Of a stretch of DNA of 64,000 nucleotides, positions 14,805-23,925 are shown in pieces. The notes under the pieces were generated by a model that searched no databases, was not told the origin of the DNA, and saw nothing but the letters and a program-made list of their open reading frames with translations. Source of the DNA: Mucilaginibacter sp. 14171R-50 (GTDB lineage: Bacteria; Bacteroidota; Bacteroidia; Sphingobacteriales; Sphingobacteriaceae); assembly GCF_010093045.1 (NCBI RefSeq), contig NZ_CP048115.1, forward strand, positions 3,844,001-3,908,000. The letters run 5' to 3'. The translations under genes were made by a program, and so were the position numbers. How positions within the stretch are numbered: the first letter of the stretch is position 1; each line of letters opens with the position of its first letter.

Positions 14805-17000
14805 TTAGTTACCCACTTCTGACAAGAATTTAATGCGCATTAACTGAACTTCCTCACGGGTATAGTCGTCTGAGCCAAGTTCGGCTAAAGCGGTATCGAT
14901 AGAATCAACTTCAGCCGATTTAAAGTAATCGTAAACCTCTTCCTGCTTATCCTCATCAATCATTTCATCGATATAATAGTTAAGGTTTAGCTTGGTGCCC
15001 GAGTTAACTATAGTTTCCACTTCTTTCAGGATATCTTCGTACGTAAGCCCTTTTGAAGCAGCTATATCATCAAGGTTTAAATGCCTGTCGATGTTCTGAA
15101 TAATGAATACTTTTAATGCCGATTTATTTGCGGCGCTTTTTATGACCATATCTACCGGGCGGTCAATATCATTGTCCTCAACATATTTGCTGATCAGATC
15201 TACAAACGGAGCACCGAATTTCAACGCTTTACCCGCCCCTACGCCTGATATTTGTTTCAGTTCCTCGGTATTTACCGGGTAGTGGGTGCACATTTCCTCT
15301 AACGATGGATCCTGGAAAATGACAAACGGAGGCAGCCCTTTTTGTTTCGCCAGTTTTTTACGCAGGTCCTTAAGCATTTGCAGCAATTGGGTATCTAAAG
15401 CCCCTCCACCTTGTTTTGGCCCTTCGTCAGTATCGTCATCATCAGTTGGTCCCATTTCCCGGTTTAGCAGAAAACGGATACTGTAAGGATTGTCAATAAA
15501 TGCGTTGCCAGTTTTTGTTAAGTGCAATACACCGTATTGGTCAATATCTTTATAAAGGAAATTATTTAGCAATGCCTGGCGCATCAGGGAGTTCCAAAGG
15601 TTTTCACCCTGCTCAATACCCGACCCAAAATAATCCAGTTTGTCGTGTTTATAATTTTTTACCTGCGTATCATCCTTACCCATTAGTATATTGATGATGT
15701 GGCAATCATCAAACTTTTCGCCTATCAGCCTGATCAGGCTTAGCACCCTGTGCAGGTGTTCTTCGCCATCAAAATGCACTTTAGGGCCGCAGCAATTATC
15801 GCACATATTATTGCAGCCTGCTTCGTTAAAGTTCTCGCCAAAGTAATGCAATAATTGTTTACGACGGCAAACAGACGATTCGGCGTAGTCAATAACCTCC
15901 TTCAATATCTGTGTACCTATCTCGCGCTCGGCTACAGGTTTATCCTTCATAAACTTCTGCAGCTTATCAATATCCTTACCCGAGTAAAACGCAACGCAAA
16001 CCCCTTCGCCCCCGTCACGGCCGGCGCGCCCGGTTTCCTGGTAATAGCCCTCCATGCTTTTCGGCATATCGTGGTGTATAACATACCTCACATCGGGTTT
16101 GTCTATACCCATACCAAAAGCTATAGTAGCTACAATTACATCAACATCTTCCATCAGGAATTTGTCCTGTGTATCGGCGCGCACTTTCGGGTCTAAACCG
16201 GCATGGTAAGGCAAAGCCTTTACACCGTTAAGATTAAGTGCTTCTGCAACTTCTTCAACCTTTTTACGGCTAAGGCAGTATATAATGCCCGATTTGCCCT
16301 GGTTTTGCTTAACAAACTTAACAATCTCCTTTATAGCGTTACGTTTGGCCCTAACCTCATAAAAAAGGTTACTGCGGTTAAACGACGATTTAAAAACAGT
16401 GGCATTGTTCATTTGCAGGTTCTTTTGAATATCCTGCTGTACCTTCGGCGTAGCGGTAGCGGTAAGGGCTATAATGGGTATATCATCGCCTATGTTACTT
16501 ATTACCTGGCGTATTTTGCGGTATTCGGGCCTAAAATCATGCCCCCATTCAGAAATACAATGCGCTTCGTCAACCGCAACGAACGACACCTGGTTCAATC
16601 TTAAAAAATCAACGTTTTCCTGTTTGGTCAATGATTCGGGCGCTACGTATAGCAGTTTGGTTTTCCCGCTTAATACATCGTCCTTAACTTTTAATATATC
16701 TGCTTTGGTGAGTGATGAATTTAAAAAATGAGCTATGCTGTCTGAGCCGCCAAAAGCCCTTAACTGGTCTACCTGATTTTTCATTAAAGCAATAAGCGGG
16801 GATATCACAATCGCTGTGCCTTCGCTCATTAATGCCGGTAACTGGTAACACATTGATTTACCTCCGCCTGTAGGCATTATCACAAAAGTGTCGTTACCGG
16901 CTAAAATATTAGTTATGATCGCTTCTTGTTCACCCTTAAAGTTATCAAACCCGAAAAAATTTTGCAGGTTATCAAAAAGCGACTTCTTAGTCTCTATCAT
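14805..17000 (-). CDS. recQ: ATP-dependent DNA helicase RecQ
   Basis: A 731-residue 3'-5' DNA helicase for recombination and fork repair. Seen: Walker A MPTGGGKSMCYQLPA near residue 42, DEAH box VDEAHC near 140, helicase C motif GRAGRDGGEG near 320, the RecQ zinc site with CRRKQLLHYFG and CNNMCDNCC near 375-405, the RQC region, then an HRDC domain near 530-610 with LKQISGVGAGKA. The last ~100 residues form a helix-turn-helix-like tail (LDDIAASKGLTYEDIL), which makes it longer than E. coli RecQ (about 610). Such a tail is common in Bacteroidota RecQ. Single gene. Confidence 0.95.
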   Translation of the reverse strand: MIETKKSLFDNLQNFFGFDNFKGEQEAIITNILAGNDTFVIMPTGGGKSMCYQLPALMSEGTAIVISPLIALMKNQVDQLRAFGGSDSIAHFLNSSLTKADILKVKDDVLSGKTKLLYVAPESLTKQENVDFLRLNQVSFVAVDEAHCISEWGHDFRPEYRKIRQVISNIGDDIPIIALTATATPKVQQDIQKNLQMNNATVFKSSFNRSNLFYEVRAKRNAIKEIVKFVKQNQGKSGIIYCLSRKKVEEVAEALNLNGVKALPYHAGLDPKVRADTQDKFLMEDVDVIVATIAFGMGIDKPDVRYVIHHDMPKSMEGYYQETGRAGRDGGEGVCVAFYSGKDIDKLQKFMKDKPVAEREIGTQILKEVIDYAESSVCRRKQLLHYFGENFNEAGCNNMCDNCCGPKVHFDGEEHLHRVLSLIRLIGEKFDDCHIINILMGKDDTQVKNYKHDKLDYFGSGIEQGENLWNSLMRQALLNNFLYKDIDQYGVLHLTKTGNAFIDNPYSIRFLLNREMGPTDDDDTDEGPKQGGGALDTQLLQMLKDLRKKLAKQKGLPPFVIFQDPSLEEMCTHYPVNTEELKQISGVGAGKALKFGAPFVDLISKYVEDNDIDRPVDMVIKSAANKSALKVFIIQNIDRHLNLDDIAASKGLTYEDILKEVETIVNSGTKLNLNYYIDEMIDEDKQEEVYDYFKSAEVDSIDTALAELGSDDYTREEVQLMRIKFLSEVGN

Positions 17001-17237
17001 TATTTACTTGTACGTTTGGAATTATGGTTCAAAATAACAAAAATTTATAAATAAACGGTTGGTTTTGTTAAAAATTTTATACTAAAATGATTATTTGATT
17101 AAAAACAATTTGTTTATTTATCGCTTTTACAAATGGTAAAATTTGTATTGAAATATTTAGTTTTATCCCATAATGAATTTACAAATTAATGCACATATTT
17201 AGCATTGGTTTGCCAAATTAAAATCTACAATTATACA

Positions 17238-18323
17238 ATGAATAAAAACTATTATGCCATTATAATGGCTGGCGGTATCGGCAGTCGTTTTTGGCCTATC
17301 AGCAGAACATCGCACCCAAAGCAATTTATAGATATACTGGGTACCGGCAAAACGCTTATACAAAACACTTACGAGCGTTTTTTGAAGGTATGCCCAAAAG
17401 AAAACATTTACGTTGTTACTAACGAAAACTATACCAGCCTGGTAAAAAAGCAATTACCGGACATGGCCGACCAGCAAATATTAACCGAGCCGGTTATGCG
17501 CAATACGGCGCCATGCGTTGCATACGGTTGTTTTAAGATAGAAAGCTTGAACCCTGATGCCGCTATTGTTGTGGCCCCATCAGACCACCTTATACTTGAC
17601 GAGGCTGCATTTATTGATACGATACAAAAATCGTTAGAAACCGCATCTCAAAACGACTGTTTGATAACCCTGGGCATTAAGCCTTCCAGACCGGATACCG
17701 GTTACGGCTATATACAGTATACCGATCAAATACTGAACGATGATTTTCATAAGGTGAAAACCTTTACCGAAAAACCCACTGTTGATATTGCCAAAACCTT
17801 TATTCAAAGCGGCGATTTCTTATGGAACGCCGGGATATTTGTATGGTCGGCGAAAGCCATCGTCGATTCGTTTAACAGCCACCTGCCCGAAATGCATGAG
17901 ATATTTGCCGAGGCGCGCTCGGTTTATAACACTGATGAAGAGAAGGAGTTTGTACACAAGGTATATCAACGCTGCATAAACATATCCATCGACTACGGTA
18001 TTATGGAAAAGGCACCTAATGTTTACGTGCTGCCGTCTGAGTTTGGCTGGAGCGACCTGGGCACCTGGGCGTCGATATACCAGCTGGCCGAGAAGGATTA
18101 CGTAGGCAATGCCGTAATACCATCAGAAAAGGTAATTATGTATGACAGCAGCAATTGTATGGTAAATGTACCCGGCGAAAAGCTGGTAATACTACAAGGC
18201 CTGCACGATTACATCGTGGTAGAATCTAACAACACCCTGCTTATTTGTCCGCGCGACCAGGAGCAAAATGTTAAACAAATAGTTGCGGACGTGAAGAACA
18301 AGTTCGGGACAAAATATATTTAA
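17238..18323 (+). CDS. manC: Mannose-1-phosphate guanylyltransferase
   Basis: Makes GDP-mannose from mannose-1-phosphate and GTP for polysaccharide and glycoconjugate synthesis. The 361-residue protein has the nucleotidyltransferase signature MAGGIGSRFWPISR near residue 9, then HPKQF, VAPSDHLI near 110 and FTEKP near 170. A C-terminal beta-helix-like segment is present, but there is no phosphomannose isomerase domain, so it is the short form. ATG 17238 is chosen (MNKNYYAIIMAGG); an upstream TTG would add 11 unlikely residues. The stop codon TAA is the first three bases of a 26-bp repeat found inverted at the end of the convergent rlmB gene. Confidence 0.92.
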   Translation: MNKNYYAIIMAGGIGSRFWPISRTSHPKQFIDILGTGKTLIQNTYERFLKVCPKENIYVVTNENYTSLVKKQLPDMADQQILTEPVMRNTAPCVAYGCFKIESLNPDAAIVVAPSDHLILDEAAFIDTIQKSLETASQNDCLITLGIKPSRPDTGYGYIQYTDQILNDDFHKVKTFTEKPTVDIAKTFIQSGDFLWNAGIFVWSAKAIVDSFNSHLPEMHEIFAEARSVYNTDEEKEFVHKVYQRCINISIDYGIMEKAPNVYVLPSEFGWSDLGTWASIYQLAEKDYVGNAVIPSEKVIMYDSSNCMVNVPGEKLVILQGLHDYIVVESNNTLLICPRDQEQNVKQIVADVKNKFGTKYI

Positions 18324-18346
18324 GCCCCCCAACCCCCTGAAGGGGG
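18321..18346 (+). repeat. 26-bp GC-rich palindromic repeat, copy 1
   Basis: Begins with the manC stop codon and reads TAAGCCCCCCAACCCCC then TGAAGGGGG. The inner CCCCC/GGGGG can form its own small hairpin. An identical copy lies inverted at 18407-18432. Confidence 0.9.
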
Positions 18347-18361
18347 CGCAGAATATTAAAC

Positions 18362-18390
18362 AGGCCCGATTTGGAAATCAAACCGGGCCT
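18362..18390. terminator. Hairpin between the two inverted repeats
   Basis: AGGCCCGATTTG pairs with CAAACCGGGCCT (one G-T pair) around a 5-nt loop. Only short T runs follow, but it lies between convergent genes and inside the larger 26-bp inverted repeat, so a role in ending both transcripts is likely. Confidence 0.65.
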
Positions 18391-18406
18391 TATGCTTTCA
18401 AAAACT

Positions 18407-18432
18407 CCCCCTTCAGGGGGTTGGGGGGCTTA
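18407..18432 (-). repeat. 26-bp GC-rich palindromic repeat, copy 2 (inverted)
   Basis: Exact reverse complement of copy 1. It encodes the last six residues and the TGA stop codon of rlmB, so the gene's C-terminus has been written by the repeat. Confidence 0.9.
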
Positions 18433-19192
18433 AGGTTCGCTGCCTTATCGCTTCATACAATATTACAGCTGTAGATACCGAAACATTAAGCGATTCGATC
18501 TCGCCAAACATGGGTATCTTAGCAAGATGATCGCTTATACGAATGATCTCGTTACGAATACCGTCTTCTTCTGATCCCATTACAATTGCTGTTGGCGCGG
18601 TATAATCAGGCTTGTAGATATAATCGTTTGTTTTTTCGGTGCAGCAAACCAGTTGTAATCCCGATTCCTGCAAAAATTTTACGGTTTGCATAAAGTTATC
18701 ATGGCGGCATACGGGTATCTTGTATAGCGCACCAGCGGATGTTTTGATGGCGTCCGGGTTTATCTGCGCTGAGCCCTTCGCCGGGATAACTATAGCATGT
18801 ACGCCAGCGCACTCGGCCGTACGTGCAATAGCGCCCATATTGCGCACGTCGGTAATGCTATCCAGCACCAATATCAGGGGCACTTCGCCCCTTTCAAATA
18901 TATCGGGTATTATATTCTCTATTTTTTGATAAATAATAGGCGATATAAAGGCGATAACACCCTGGTGGTTTTTCATGGTGATGCGATTCAGCTTTTCAAC
19001 AGGTACCTGCTGGCCTGTTACCTTGTATTCGTTCATCACCTCTTTAAGCTCATTGAGCAACCCGCCGCCCAGACCGCGCTGCAGGTACAAAGCTTCAATT
19101 TCCTTGCCTGCCAATATCGCCTCAATCACCGCCCGAATTCCGAAAACCATCTGGTTGCCTTCGCGCGGCGGGGGTTTAGAATTATATGCCAT
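18413..19192 (-). CDS. rlmB: 23S rRNA 2'-O-methyltransferase RlmB (TrmH/SpoU family)
   Basis: A 259-residue SpoU-family methyltransferase expected to methylate the ribose of G2251 (E. coli numbering) in 23S rRNA. The N-terminal domain begins MVFGIRAVIEAILAGKEIEALYL. The knotted catalytic domain shows LVLDSITDVRNMGAIARTAE near residue 113, then IVMGSEEDGI near 205 and SLNVSVSTAVILYEAIRQR near 235, covering the three SpoU motifs. Other TrmH-family targets cannot be excluded. The C-terminal SPPTP is encoded by a mobile-looking repeat and is unlikely to be needed for function. Confidence 0.9.
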   Translation of the reverse strand: MAYNSKPPPREGNQMVFGIRAVIEAILAGKEIEALYLQRGLGGGLLNELKEVMNEYKVTGQQVPVEKLNRITMKNHQGVIAFISPIIYQKIENIIPDIFERGEVPLILVLDSITDVRNMGAIARTAECAGVHAIVIPAKGSAQINPDAIKTSAGALYKIPVCRHDNFMQTVKFLQESGLQLVCCTEKTNDYIYKPDYTAPTAIVMGSEEDGIRNEIIRISDHLAKIPMFGEIESLNVSVSTAVILYEAIRQRTLSPPTP

Positions 19193-19474
19193 TTTATTAA
19201 AATTATTTTCGCCAAAAGTACCTAAATTAACTCATTTAACGGTTATTGGACTTACCCGCTTAACAGTATTGTTGATAATACTTAACAATAACAGAGACTT
19301 ATAAACATCAATAGTAATCAGGTACTTATGCCGTTATTAACACGTTATAAACATTTAGTGTTAATTATTAGCGTTGAAATTTATAGTGCTGATAATGTTT
19401 TTATTATGTGGAAAACTTTGTTGTTAGCGATTTAAAAACAGCTATGAACATTTTTTATATATTTTTGTTTCATC
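19193..19474. other. AT-rich divergent promoter region of rlmB and dnaB
   Basis: 282 bp between divergent genes. A TATTTTTG at 19460-19467 matches TAnnTTTG but lies only 7 nt from the dnaB ATG, which would imply a nearly leaderless message. TTATGTGGAAAA near 19406 is one base off an inverted DnaA box. Nothing else definite is seen. Confidence 0.3.
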
Positions 19475-21034
19475 ATGACATTTGAGAACGATACTCCTAA
19501 TTATAAGCCCAATTCAACCGATAGAAGAAGCAGGATAACCAACCCTACACCATATGCCGGCTTGGGCAAATTGCCCCCCCAGGCAGTTGACCTTGAAGAG
19601 GCTGTTTTAGGAGCCCTGATGCTCGAAAAGGATGCCCTTTCATCCGTAATTGATGTACTGAAACCCGAGGTTTTTTATAAGGATAATCACCAGAAAATAT
19701 TTAACGCCATCCGCATCCTGTTCGAAAAAACATCGCCGGTAGATATCCTAACTGTTACAGCGCAGCTGCGCCAACAGGGCGAACTGGAAATGATAGGCGG
19801 CGCGTATTACATTACCGAGTTGACTAACCGTGTAGCATCGGCCGCTAACATTGAGTATCACTCACGTATCATCATCCAAAAATTTATACAACGCGAGCTG
19901 ATCAGGATATCTACTGAGGTGATCAACACCGCTTACGAAGATACGAGCGACGTATTAGACCTTTTGGACAAAGCTGAGAAGAACCTTTTTGAGATAGCGC
20001 AGAACAACCTTCGCCGGGATTCGCGCAAGATGGACGACCTGATGCATGAAGCTTTAAAGGATATTGAAGCGCTTAAAGACAAGAAGGACGGCTTAACCGG
20101 TGTTGCATCGGGCTTTACAGACCTGGACAGGATGACCTCTGGCTGGCAACGGTCTGACCTGGTTATTATAGCTGCCCGCCCGGCAATGGGTAAAACCGCC
20201 TTTGTATTAAGCTGCGCCCGCAACGCCGCGGTTGATTTTGACAAGCCCGTAGTGGTGTTCTCGCTCGAGATGTCTTCTGTTCAGTTGGTTAACCGTCTAA
20301 TATCGGGCGAAACCGAAATTGAACAGGAGAAGATTAGAAAAGGTACACTGGAAGAATGGGAATGGCAGCAGATCCATTCCAAAATTGGTCGCCTGGAGGC
20401 AGCGCCTTTGATCATTGATGATACCCCTTCACTAAATATATTTGAGTTTCGTGCCAAATGCCGCCGTTTAAAATCGCAGCATGATATCCAACTGATCATT
20501 ATCGATTACCTGCAGCTGATGCAGGGTAAGGCCGATGGCAAAGGCGGCAACCGCGAGCAGGAAATTGGTAGTATTTCGCGTGCGCTCAAAACCGTAGCCA
20601 AGGAACTGAATGTGCCGGTAATTGCACTGTCGCAGTTAAGCCGTGCGGTAGAGAACAGGCCGGGTGGCTCAAAAAGGCCGATGCTGTCAGACTTGCGTGA
20701 ATCCGGCTCTATTGAGCAGGATGCGGATATGGTGCTTTTTCTTTATCGTCCCGAATACTACGGGTTGGATGTGGATGAGGATAACAACCCTACGCAAGGC
20801 GTTGGCGAGGTTATCATAGCCAAGCACCGTAACGGCGAAACCGGCCGTGTGCGATTAAAATTTGTGGGTAAATATGTTAAATTCACCGATCTTGACCAGG
20901 GTATGGATAGTTTTCCGCCGGCGGGTAACGCTTTTGCAGGTTTAAACCCGTCAACAGACTTTGATAGTAAACCAAGCAATTTTATCATCCGTCCATCAAG
21001 AATGGATGATATGGAGGATGAACCGCCGTTTTAG
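19475..21034 (+). CDS. dnaB: Replicative DNA helicase DnaB
   Basis: The hexameric helicase that unwinds DNA at the replication fork. A disordered N-terminus is followed by the DnaB N-terminal domain (residues about 30-135, beginning LPPQAVDLEEAVLGALML). The RecA-like motor follows, with Walker A ARPAMGKTAF near residue 237, Walker B LIIIDYLQLM near residue 345 and the arginine-finger region RPGGSKRPMLSDLRESG near residue 395. No intein. At 519 residues it is slightly longer than E. coli DnaB because of both tails; the acidic C-terminus DDMEDEPPF recalls tails that bind partner proteins. Single gene. Confidence 0.97.
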   Translation: MTFENDTPNYKPNSTDRRSRITNPTPYAGLGKLPPQAVDLEEAVLGALMLEKDALSSVIDVLKPEVFYKDNHQKIFNAIRILFEKTSPVDILTVTAQLRQQGELEMIGGAYYITELTNRVASAANIEYHSRIIIQKFIQRELIRISTEVINTAYEDTSDVLDLLDKAEKNLFEIAQNNLRRDSRKMDDLMHEALKDIEALKDKKDGLTGVASGFTDLDRMTSGWQRSDLVIIAARPAMGKTAFVLSCARNAAVDFDKPVVVFSLEMSSVQLVNRLISGETEIEQEKIRKGTLEEWEWQQIHSKIGRLEAAPLIIDDTPSLNIFEFRAKCRRLKSQHDIQLIIIDYLQLMQGKADGKGGNREQEIGSISRALKTVAKELNVPVIALSQLSRAVENRPGGSKRPMLSDLRESGSIEQDADMVLFLYRPEYYGLDVDEDNNPTQGVGEVIIAKHRNGETGRVRLKFVGKYVKFTDLDQGMDSFPPAGNAFAGLNPSTDFDSKPSNFIIRPSRMDDMEDEPPF

Positions 21035-21076
21035 AAGACCTTATAGCCGTGACTCTTGATCCTTTATCTTGACTTT

Positions 21077-21418
21077 TTAATAATCATCATCATCTTCCTC
21101 AAAGCCCATAGCCGAACGGTAAACAGCCTGCAATTCTGAGAACGCGTGCATATCCCGTTTGGCTTTTGTTATTTCCATCCCTTTCTCGTAAGTGCTAATG
21201 GCATCGTCTTTTCGGTTAAGGGCTTCATATAATTTACCCAGGTGGTAATAAGTGCCTGTATAATCTGGATGATTGTTTACCAGGTCTTCGTAATAGCCCA
21301 GAGCCTTTCCGGTATCGTTAAGTCGCAGGTATTCAGTTGCCAGCGCATATTTTAAAAATTCGTCTTCGGGTTCGTTCTGTATAAATGCCAACAGCTTTTC
21401 TAATCTGCTTATCTCCAT
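21077..21418 (-). CDS. Small tetratricopeptide-repeat protein
   Basis: A 113-residue cytoplasmic protein with about two and a half TPR units: LKYALATEYLRLNDTGKALGYYEDL, then YTGTYYHLGKLYEALNRKDDA, then a partial third. The C-terminus is acidic (EEDDDDY). TPRs bind other proteins; no partner is indicated. It is convergent with dnaB and divergent from etfB. A start at 21418 gives MEISRLEKLLAFIQ, a plausible helix start. Confidence 0.85.
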   Translation of the reverse strand: MEISRLEKLLAFIQNEPEDEFLKYALATEYLRLNDTGKALGYYEDLVNNHPDYTGTYYHLGKLYEALNRKDDAISTYEKGMEITKAKRDMHAFSELQAVYRSAMGFEEDDDDY

Positions 21419-21494
21419 TTTAAACTCTCTGTTTTTTAAACTAAATTTGCAGCACCCTAATTACCAATACCTGTAAATATATAAACCAATTATA

Positions 21495-22235
21495 ATGAGT
21501 AAAATACTGGTATGTATCAGCAATGTTCCGGATACCACTACAAAAATAACCTTTACAGATAACAACACCCAATTTAATACAAACGGGGTCCAGTTTATCC
21601 TTAACCCATATGACGAAATAGCGCTTGCCCGCGCAATTGAATTAACTGATGGCGGCAAAGGCAGCGTAACCGTAATTAATGTTGGCGAAGCAAACACCGA
21701 AGCTACCATTCGCAAAGCGCTGGCTATTGGCGCTGCTGACGCGGTGCGTATAAATGCCAGACCGCAGGATGCCTGGTACGTTGCATATCAAATTGCAGAG
21801 TATGTTAAGGCAAACCCCTTTGACCTGATACTTACCGGCCGCGAATCTATTGATTACAATGGCTCCAAAGTTGCCGGTATGCTGGGCGAATTGCTCGACA
21901 TCCCTTCTGTATCTATCATCAAAAAGCTGGACGCAACCGACAGCGAAGCAACCGTTGAGCGCGAAATTGAAGGCGGAAAGGAAGTACTTACAATTCCTTT
22001 CCCTTTTGTGGCGGGTTGCGCCGAAGGCGTTGCCGAACCTAAAATACCAAACATGCGTGGTATAATGAGCGCACGTACCAAACCATTAACTGTTGTTGAA
22101 GCTGTTGAGGTACAAACGCTATCGCAGATCATCAGTTACGAAACGCCCCCGCCCCGCGGCCAGGTTAATTTGGTTCCGGCAGAGGACCCGGCAAAACTGG
22201 TTGACTTGCTGCACACACAAGCAAGGGTTATATAA
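21495..22235 (+). CDS. etfB: Electron transfer flavoprotein, beta subunit
   Basis: Beta subunit of the soluble ETF heterodimer, which passes electrons from acyl-CoA dehydrogenases to the quinone pool. At 246 residues it has normal length. Visible: KILVCISNVPDTTTKI at the start, NPYDEIALARAIEL near residue 38 and LTGRESIDYNG near 114, the region that binds AMP or FAD in the family. It is followed by etfA 28 nt downstream. In the family, the pair serves fatty-acid or amino-acid oxidation in aerobes. Confidence 0.95.
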   Translation: MSKILVCISNVPDTTTKITFTDNNTQFNTNGVQFILNPYDEIALARAIELTDGGKGSVTVINVGEANTEATIRKALAIGAADAVRINARPQDAWYVAYQIAEYVKANPFDLILTGRESIDYNGSKVAGMLGELLDIPSVSIIKKLDATDSEATVEREIEGGKEVLTIPFPFVAGCAEGVAEPKIPNMRGIMSARTKPLTVVEAVEVQTLSQIISYETPPPRGQVNLVPAEDPAKLVDLLHTQARVI

Positions 22236-22263
22236 TTTAGGTTTTAACGATCAATATTCAAAT

Positions 22264-23241
22264 ATGTCAGTTTTAATATACGCGGAAAATGCAGCCGGAA
22301 AGTTCAAGAAATCAACTTTCGAAGCGGTATCATACGCCAAAGCAATTGCTGCTCAAAATAACACCAACCTTATAGCCATTTCAATTGGTGATGTTGCTAA
22401 CGAGGAATTAGCCGCCTTAGGCAAATACGGCGCCGAAAAAGTTTTAAACGTATCTAACGAGAAATTAAAGAATTTTATAAACCAGGCCTATGCTTCGGTT
22501 ATTGCCGAAGCAGCAAAAGCTAATGGTGCTGATATTGTAGTATTATCAAATTCCTTCAGCGGGCGTGGCCTGGCTCCTCGCCTGGGCGTTAAGCTGCAAG
22601 CCGGCGTGGCCGATGGCGCAGTTGCACTGCCCGAACAGAACGGTGGAAAACTCACTGTTAAAAAAACGGCCTTCTCGGGCAAGGCGTTTGCCACCGTCGA
22701 GTTAACATCGGCTAATAAGGTTATAGCGCTTACGCCAAATTCATATAAAGTTGTTGAAGGCGGTTCTGCAGCACCGGTGGAAGTTTTCAATGCAGAAGCA
22801 AAGGCATCCGACTTTAAGGAAATGATCAAAGACATCGTTCGGTCGACAGATAAGGTGTCGCTGCCTGATGCAGAGATAGTGGTATCGGCCGGCCGTGGCA
22901 TGAAAGGCCCCGAAAATTGGGGTATGATAGAAGAGTTGGCCAACCTGTTGGGAGCTGCTACCGCCTGCTCTAAACCTGTATCAGACGCCGGCTGGCGCCC
23001 GCACGAAGAGCACGTTGGGCAAACGGGTATCGCGGTTAGCCCGAATTTGTATATTGCAATAGGTATTTCGGGCGCTATACAACATCTTGCAGGTATAAGT
23101 TCGTCAAAAGTTATCGTTGTTATCAACAAAGATGCCGAAGCGCCGTTCTTTAAGGTAGCTGATTATGGCATTGTTGGCGACGCCTTTGAGGTATTACCAA
23201 AATTAATTGCCGCTGTTAAGGAATATAAAGCATCAGCTTAA
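22264..23241 (+). CDS. etfA: Electron transfer flavoprotein, alpha subunit
   Basis: FAD-carrying subunit of ETF, 325 residues from ATG 22264 (MSVLIYAENAAGKF); an earlier in-frame start at 22093 would overlap etfB and add unrelated residues. The C-terminal FAD domain shows VSAGRGMKGPENW near residue 205, SDAGWRPHEEHVGQTG near 245 and the GISGAIQH segment near 275, all standard. It follows etfB as an operon and is followed 27 nt later by the bifunctional nuclease gene. Confidence 0.95.
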   Translation: MSVLIYAENAAGKFKKSTFEAVSYAKAIAAQNNTNLIAISIGDVANEELAALGKYGAEKVLNVSNEKLKNFINQAYASVIAEAAKANGADIVVLSNSFSGRGLAPRLGVKLQAGVADGAVALPEQNGGKLTVKKTAFSGKAFATVELTSANKVIALTPNSYKVVEGGSAAPVEVFNAEAKASDFKEMIKDIVRSTDKVSLPDAEIVVSAGRGMKGPENWGMIEELANLLGAATACSKPVSDAGWRPHEEHVGQTGIAVSPNLYIAIGISGAIQHLAGISSSKVIVVINKDAEAPFFKVADYGIVGDAFEVLPKLIAAVKEYKASA

Positions 23242-23268
23242 AAAGAAATCGCTGTGATGGGTAACGAC

Positions 23269-23868
23269 ATGAAAAAGATCAAGCTGGATATTGTAGGGTT
23301 ATCTTACAGTCAAACACAGTCAGGCGCTTATGCTTTGGTTCTGGGCGAAGTAAGCGGCCGCCGCAGGCTGCCAATCATTATTGGCAGCTTTGAGGCGCAA
23401 GCTATTGCTATAGAGATAGAAAAGATGACACCCAGCCGGCCATTAACGCACGATCTGTTCAAGAGCCTTGGCCAGGCGTTCAATATCACCGTTCAGGAAA
23501 TTATAATTTATAACCTGGTTGATGGTATCTTTTATTCAAAGCTTATTTGCAGCGACGGAAAAAAAATGATAGAGATAGACGCCCGTACATCCGATGCCAT
23601 TGCGATATCGGTAAGGTTTGAATGTCCTATTTATACTTATGAATTTATTCTTTCAACAGCAGGTATAGTTATCGAAGGTAACGATTTTGTTTACCTGGAG
23701 AACATAAATGAAACTCCGGAAGAAAAAACCCATACTTCAGCAACAGGCACTTATACGTCGTTAAGCGACGATGAACTAAAAACCCGCCTGCAGCAAGCAC
23801 TTGCCGAAGAGGCTTATGAAAAGGCAGCTAAGATACGCGATGAGCTAAATAAGCGTAAATCATCGTAA
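23269..23868 (+). CDS. Bifunctional nuclease-family (BFN/DUF151) protein with UVR motif
   Basis: A 199-residue protein. Residues 1-140 form the BFN/DUF151 domain (IVGLSYSQTQSGAYALVLGE, RRLPIIIGSFEAQAIAIE, IDARTSDAIAISVRF). A C-terminal UvrB/UvrC motif follows near residue 165-195 (LQQALAEEAYEKAAKIRDEL). Plant BFN proteins have been reported to have DNase and RNase activity; activity in this group is not demonstrated. ATG 23269 (MKKIKLDIVG) is preferred over GTG 23254 and ATG 23257. It probably forms an operon with etfBA and ends at a strong terminator. Confidence 0.9.
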   Translation: MKKIKLDIVGLSYSQTQSGAYALVLGEVSGRRRLPIIIGSFEAQAIAIEIEKMTPSRPLTHDLFKSLGQAFNITVQEIIIYNLVDGIFYSKLICSDGKKMIEIDARTSDAIAISVRFECPIYTYEFILSTAGIVIEGNDFVYLENINETPEEKTHTSATGTYTSLSDDELKTRLQQALAEEAYEKAAKIRDELNKRKSS

Positions 23869-23874
23869 AAGGTT

Positions 23875-23915
23875 CAAACAAAAAGAGCGGGTAATTTACC
23901 CGCTCTTTTTGTTTG
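23875..23915. terminator. Perfect 41-bp bidirectional terminator
   Basis: Twenty-base arms, exact reverse complements around a single T, with GAGCGGGTAA/TTACCCGCTC core and TTTTTGTTTG on each side. It lies between the convergent bfn and outer-membrane barrel genes. Confidence 0.92.
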
Positions 23916-23925
23916 ATATATCAGT

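Noticed and set aside
19193-19474. Origin or special replication locus upstream of dnaB
   Set aside because: Only a one-mismatch DnaA-like box and AT-richness; dnaB is often far from the origin.
22093-22263. Longer start for etfA at 22093
   Set aside because: It would overlap etfB by 143 nt and add unrelated residues; ATG 22264 gives the normal family start.
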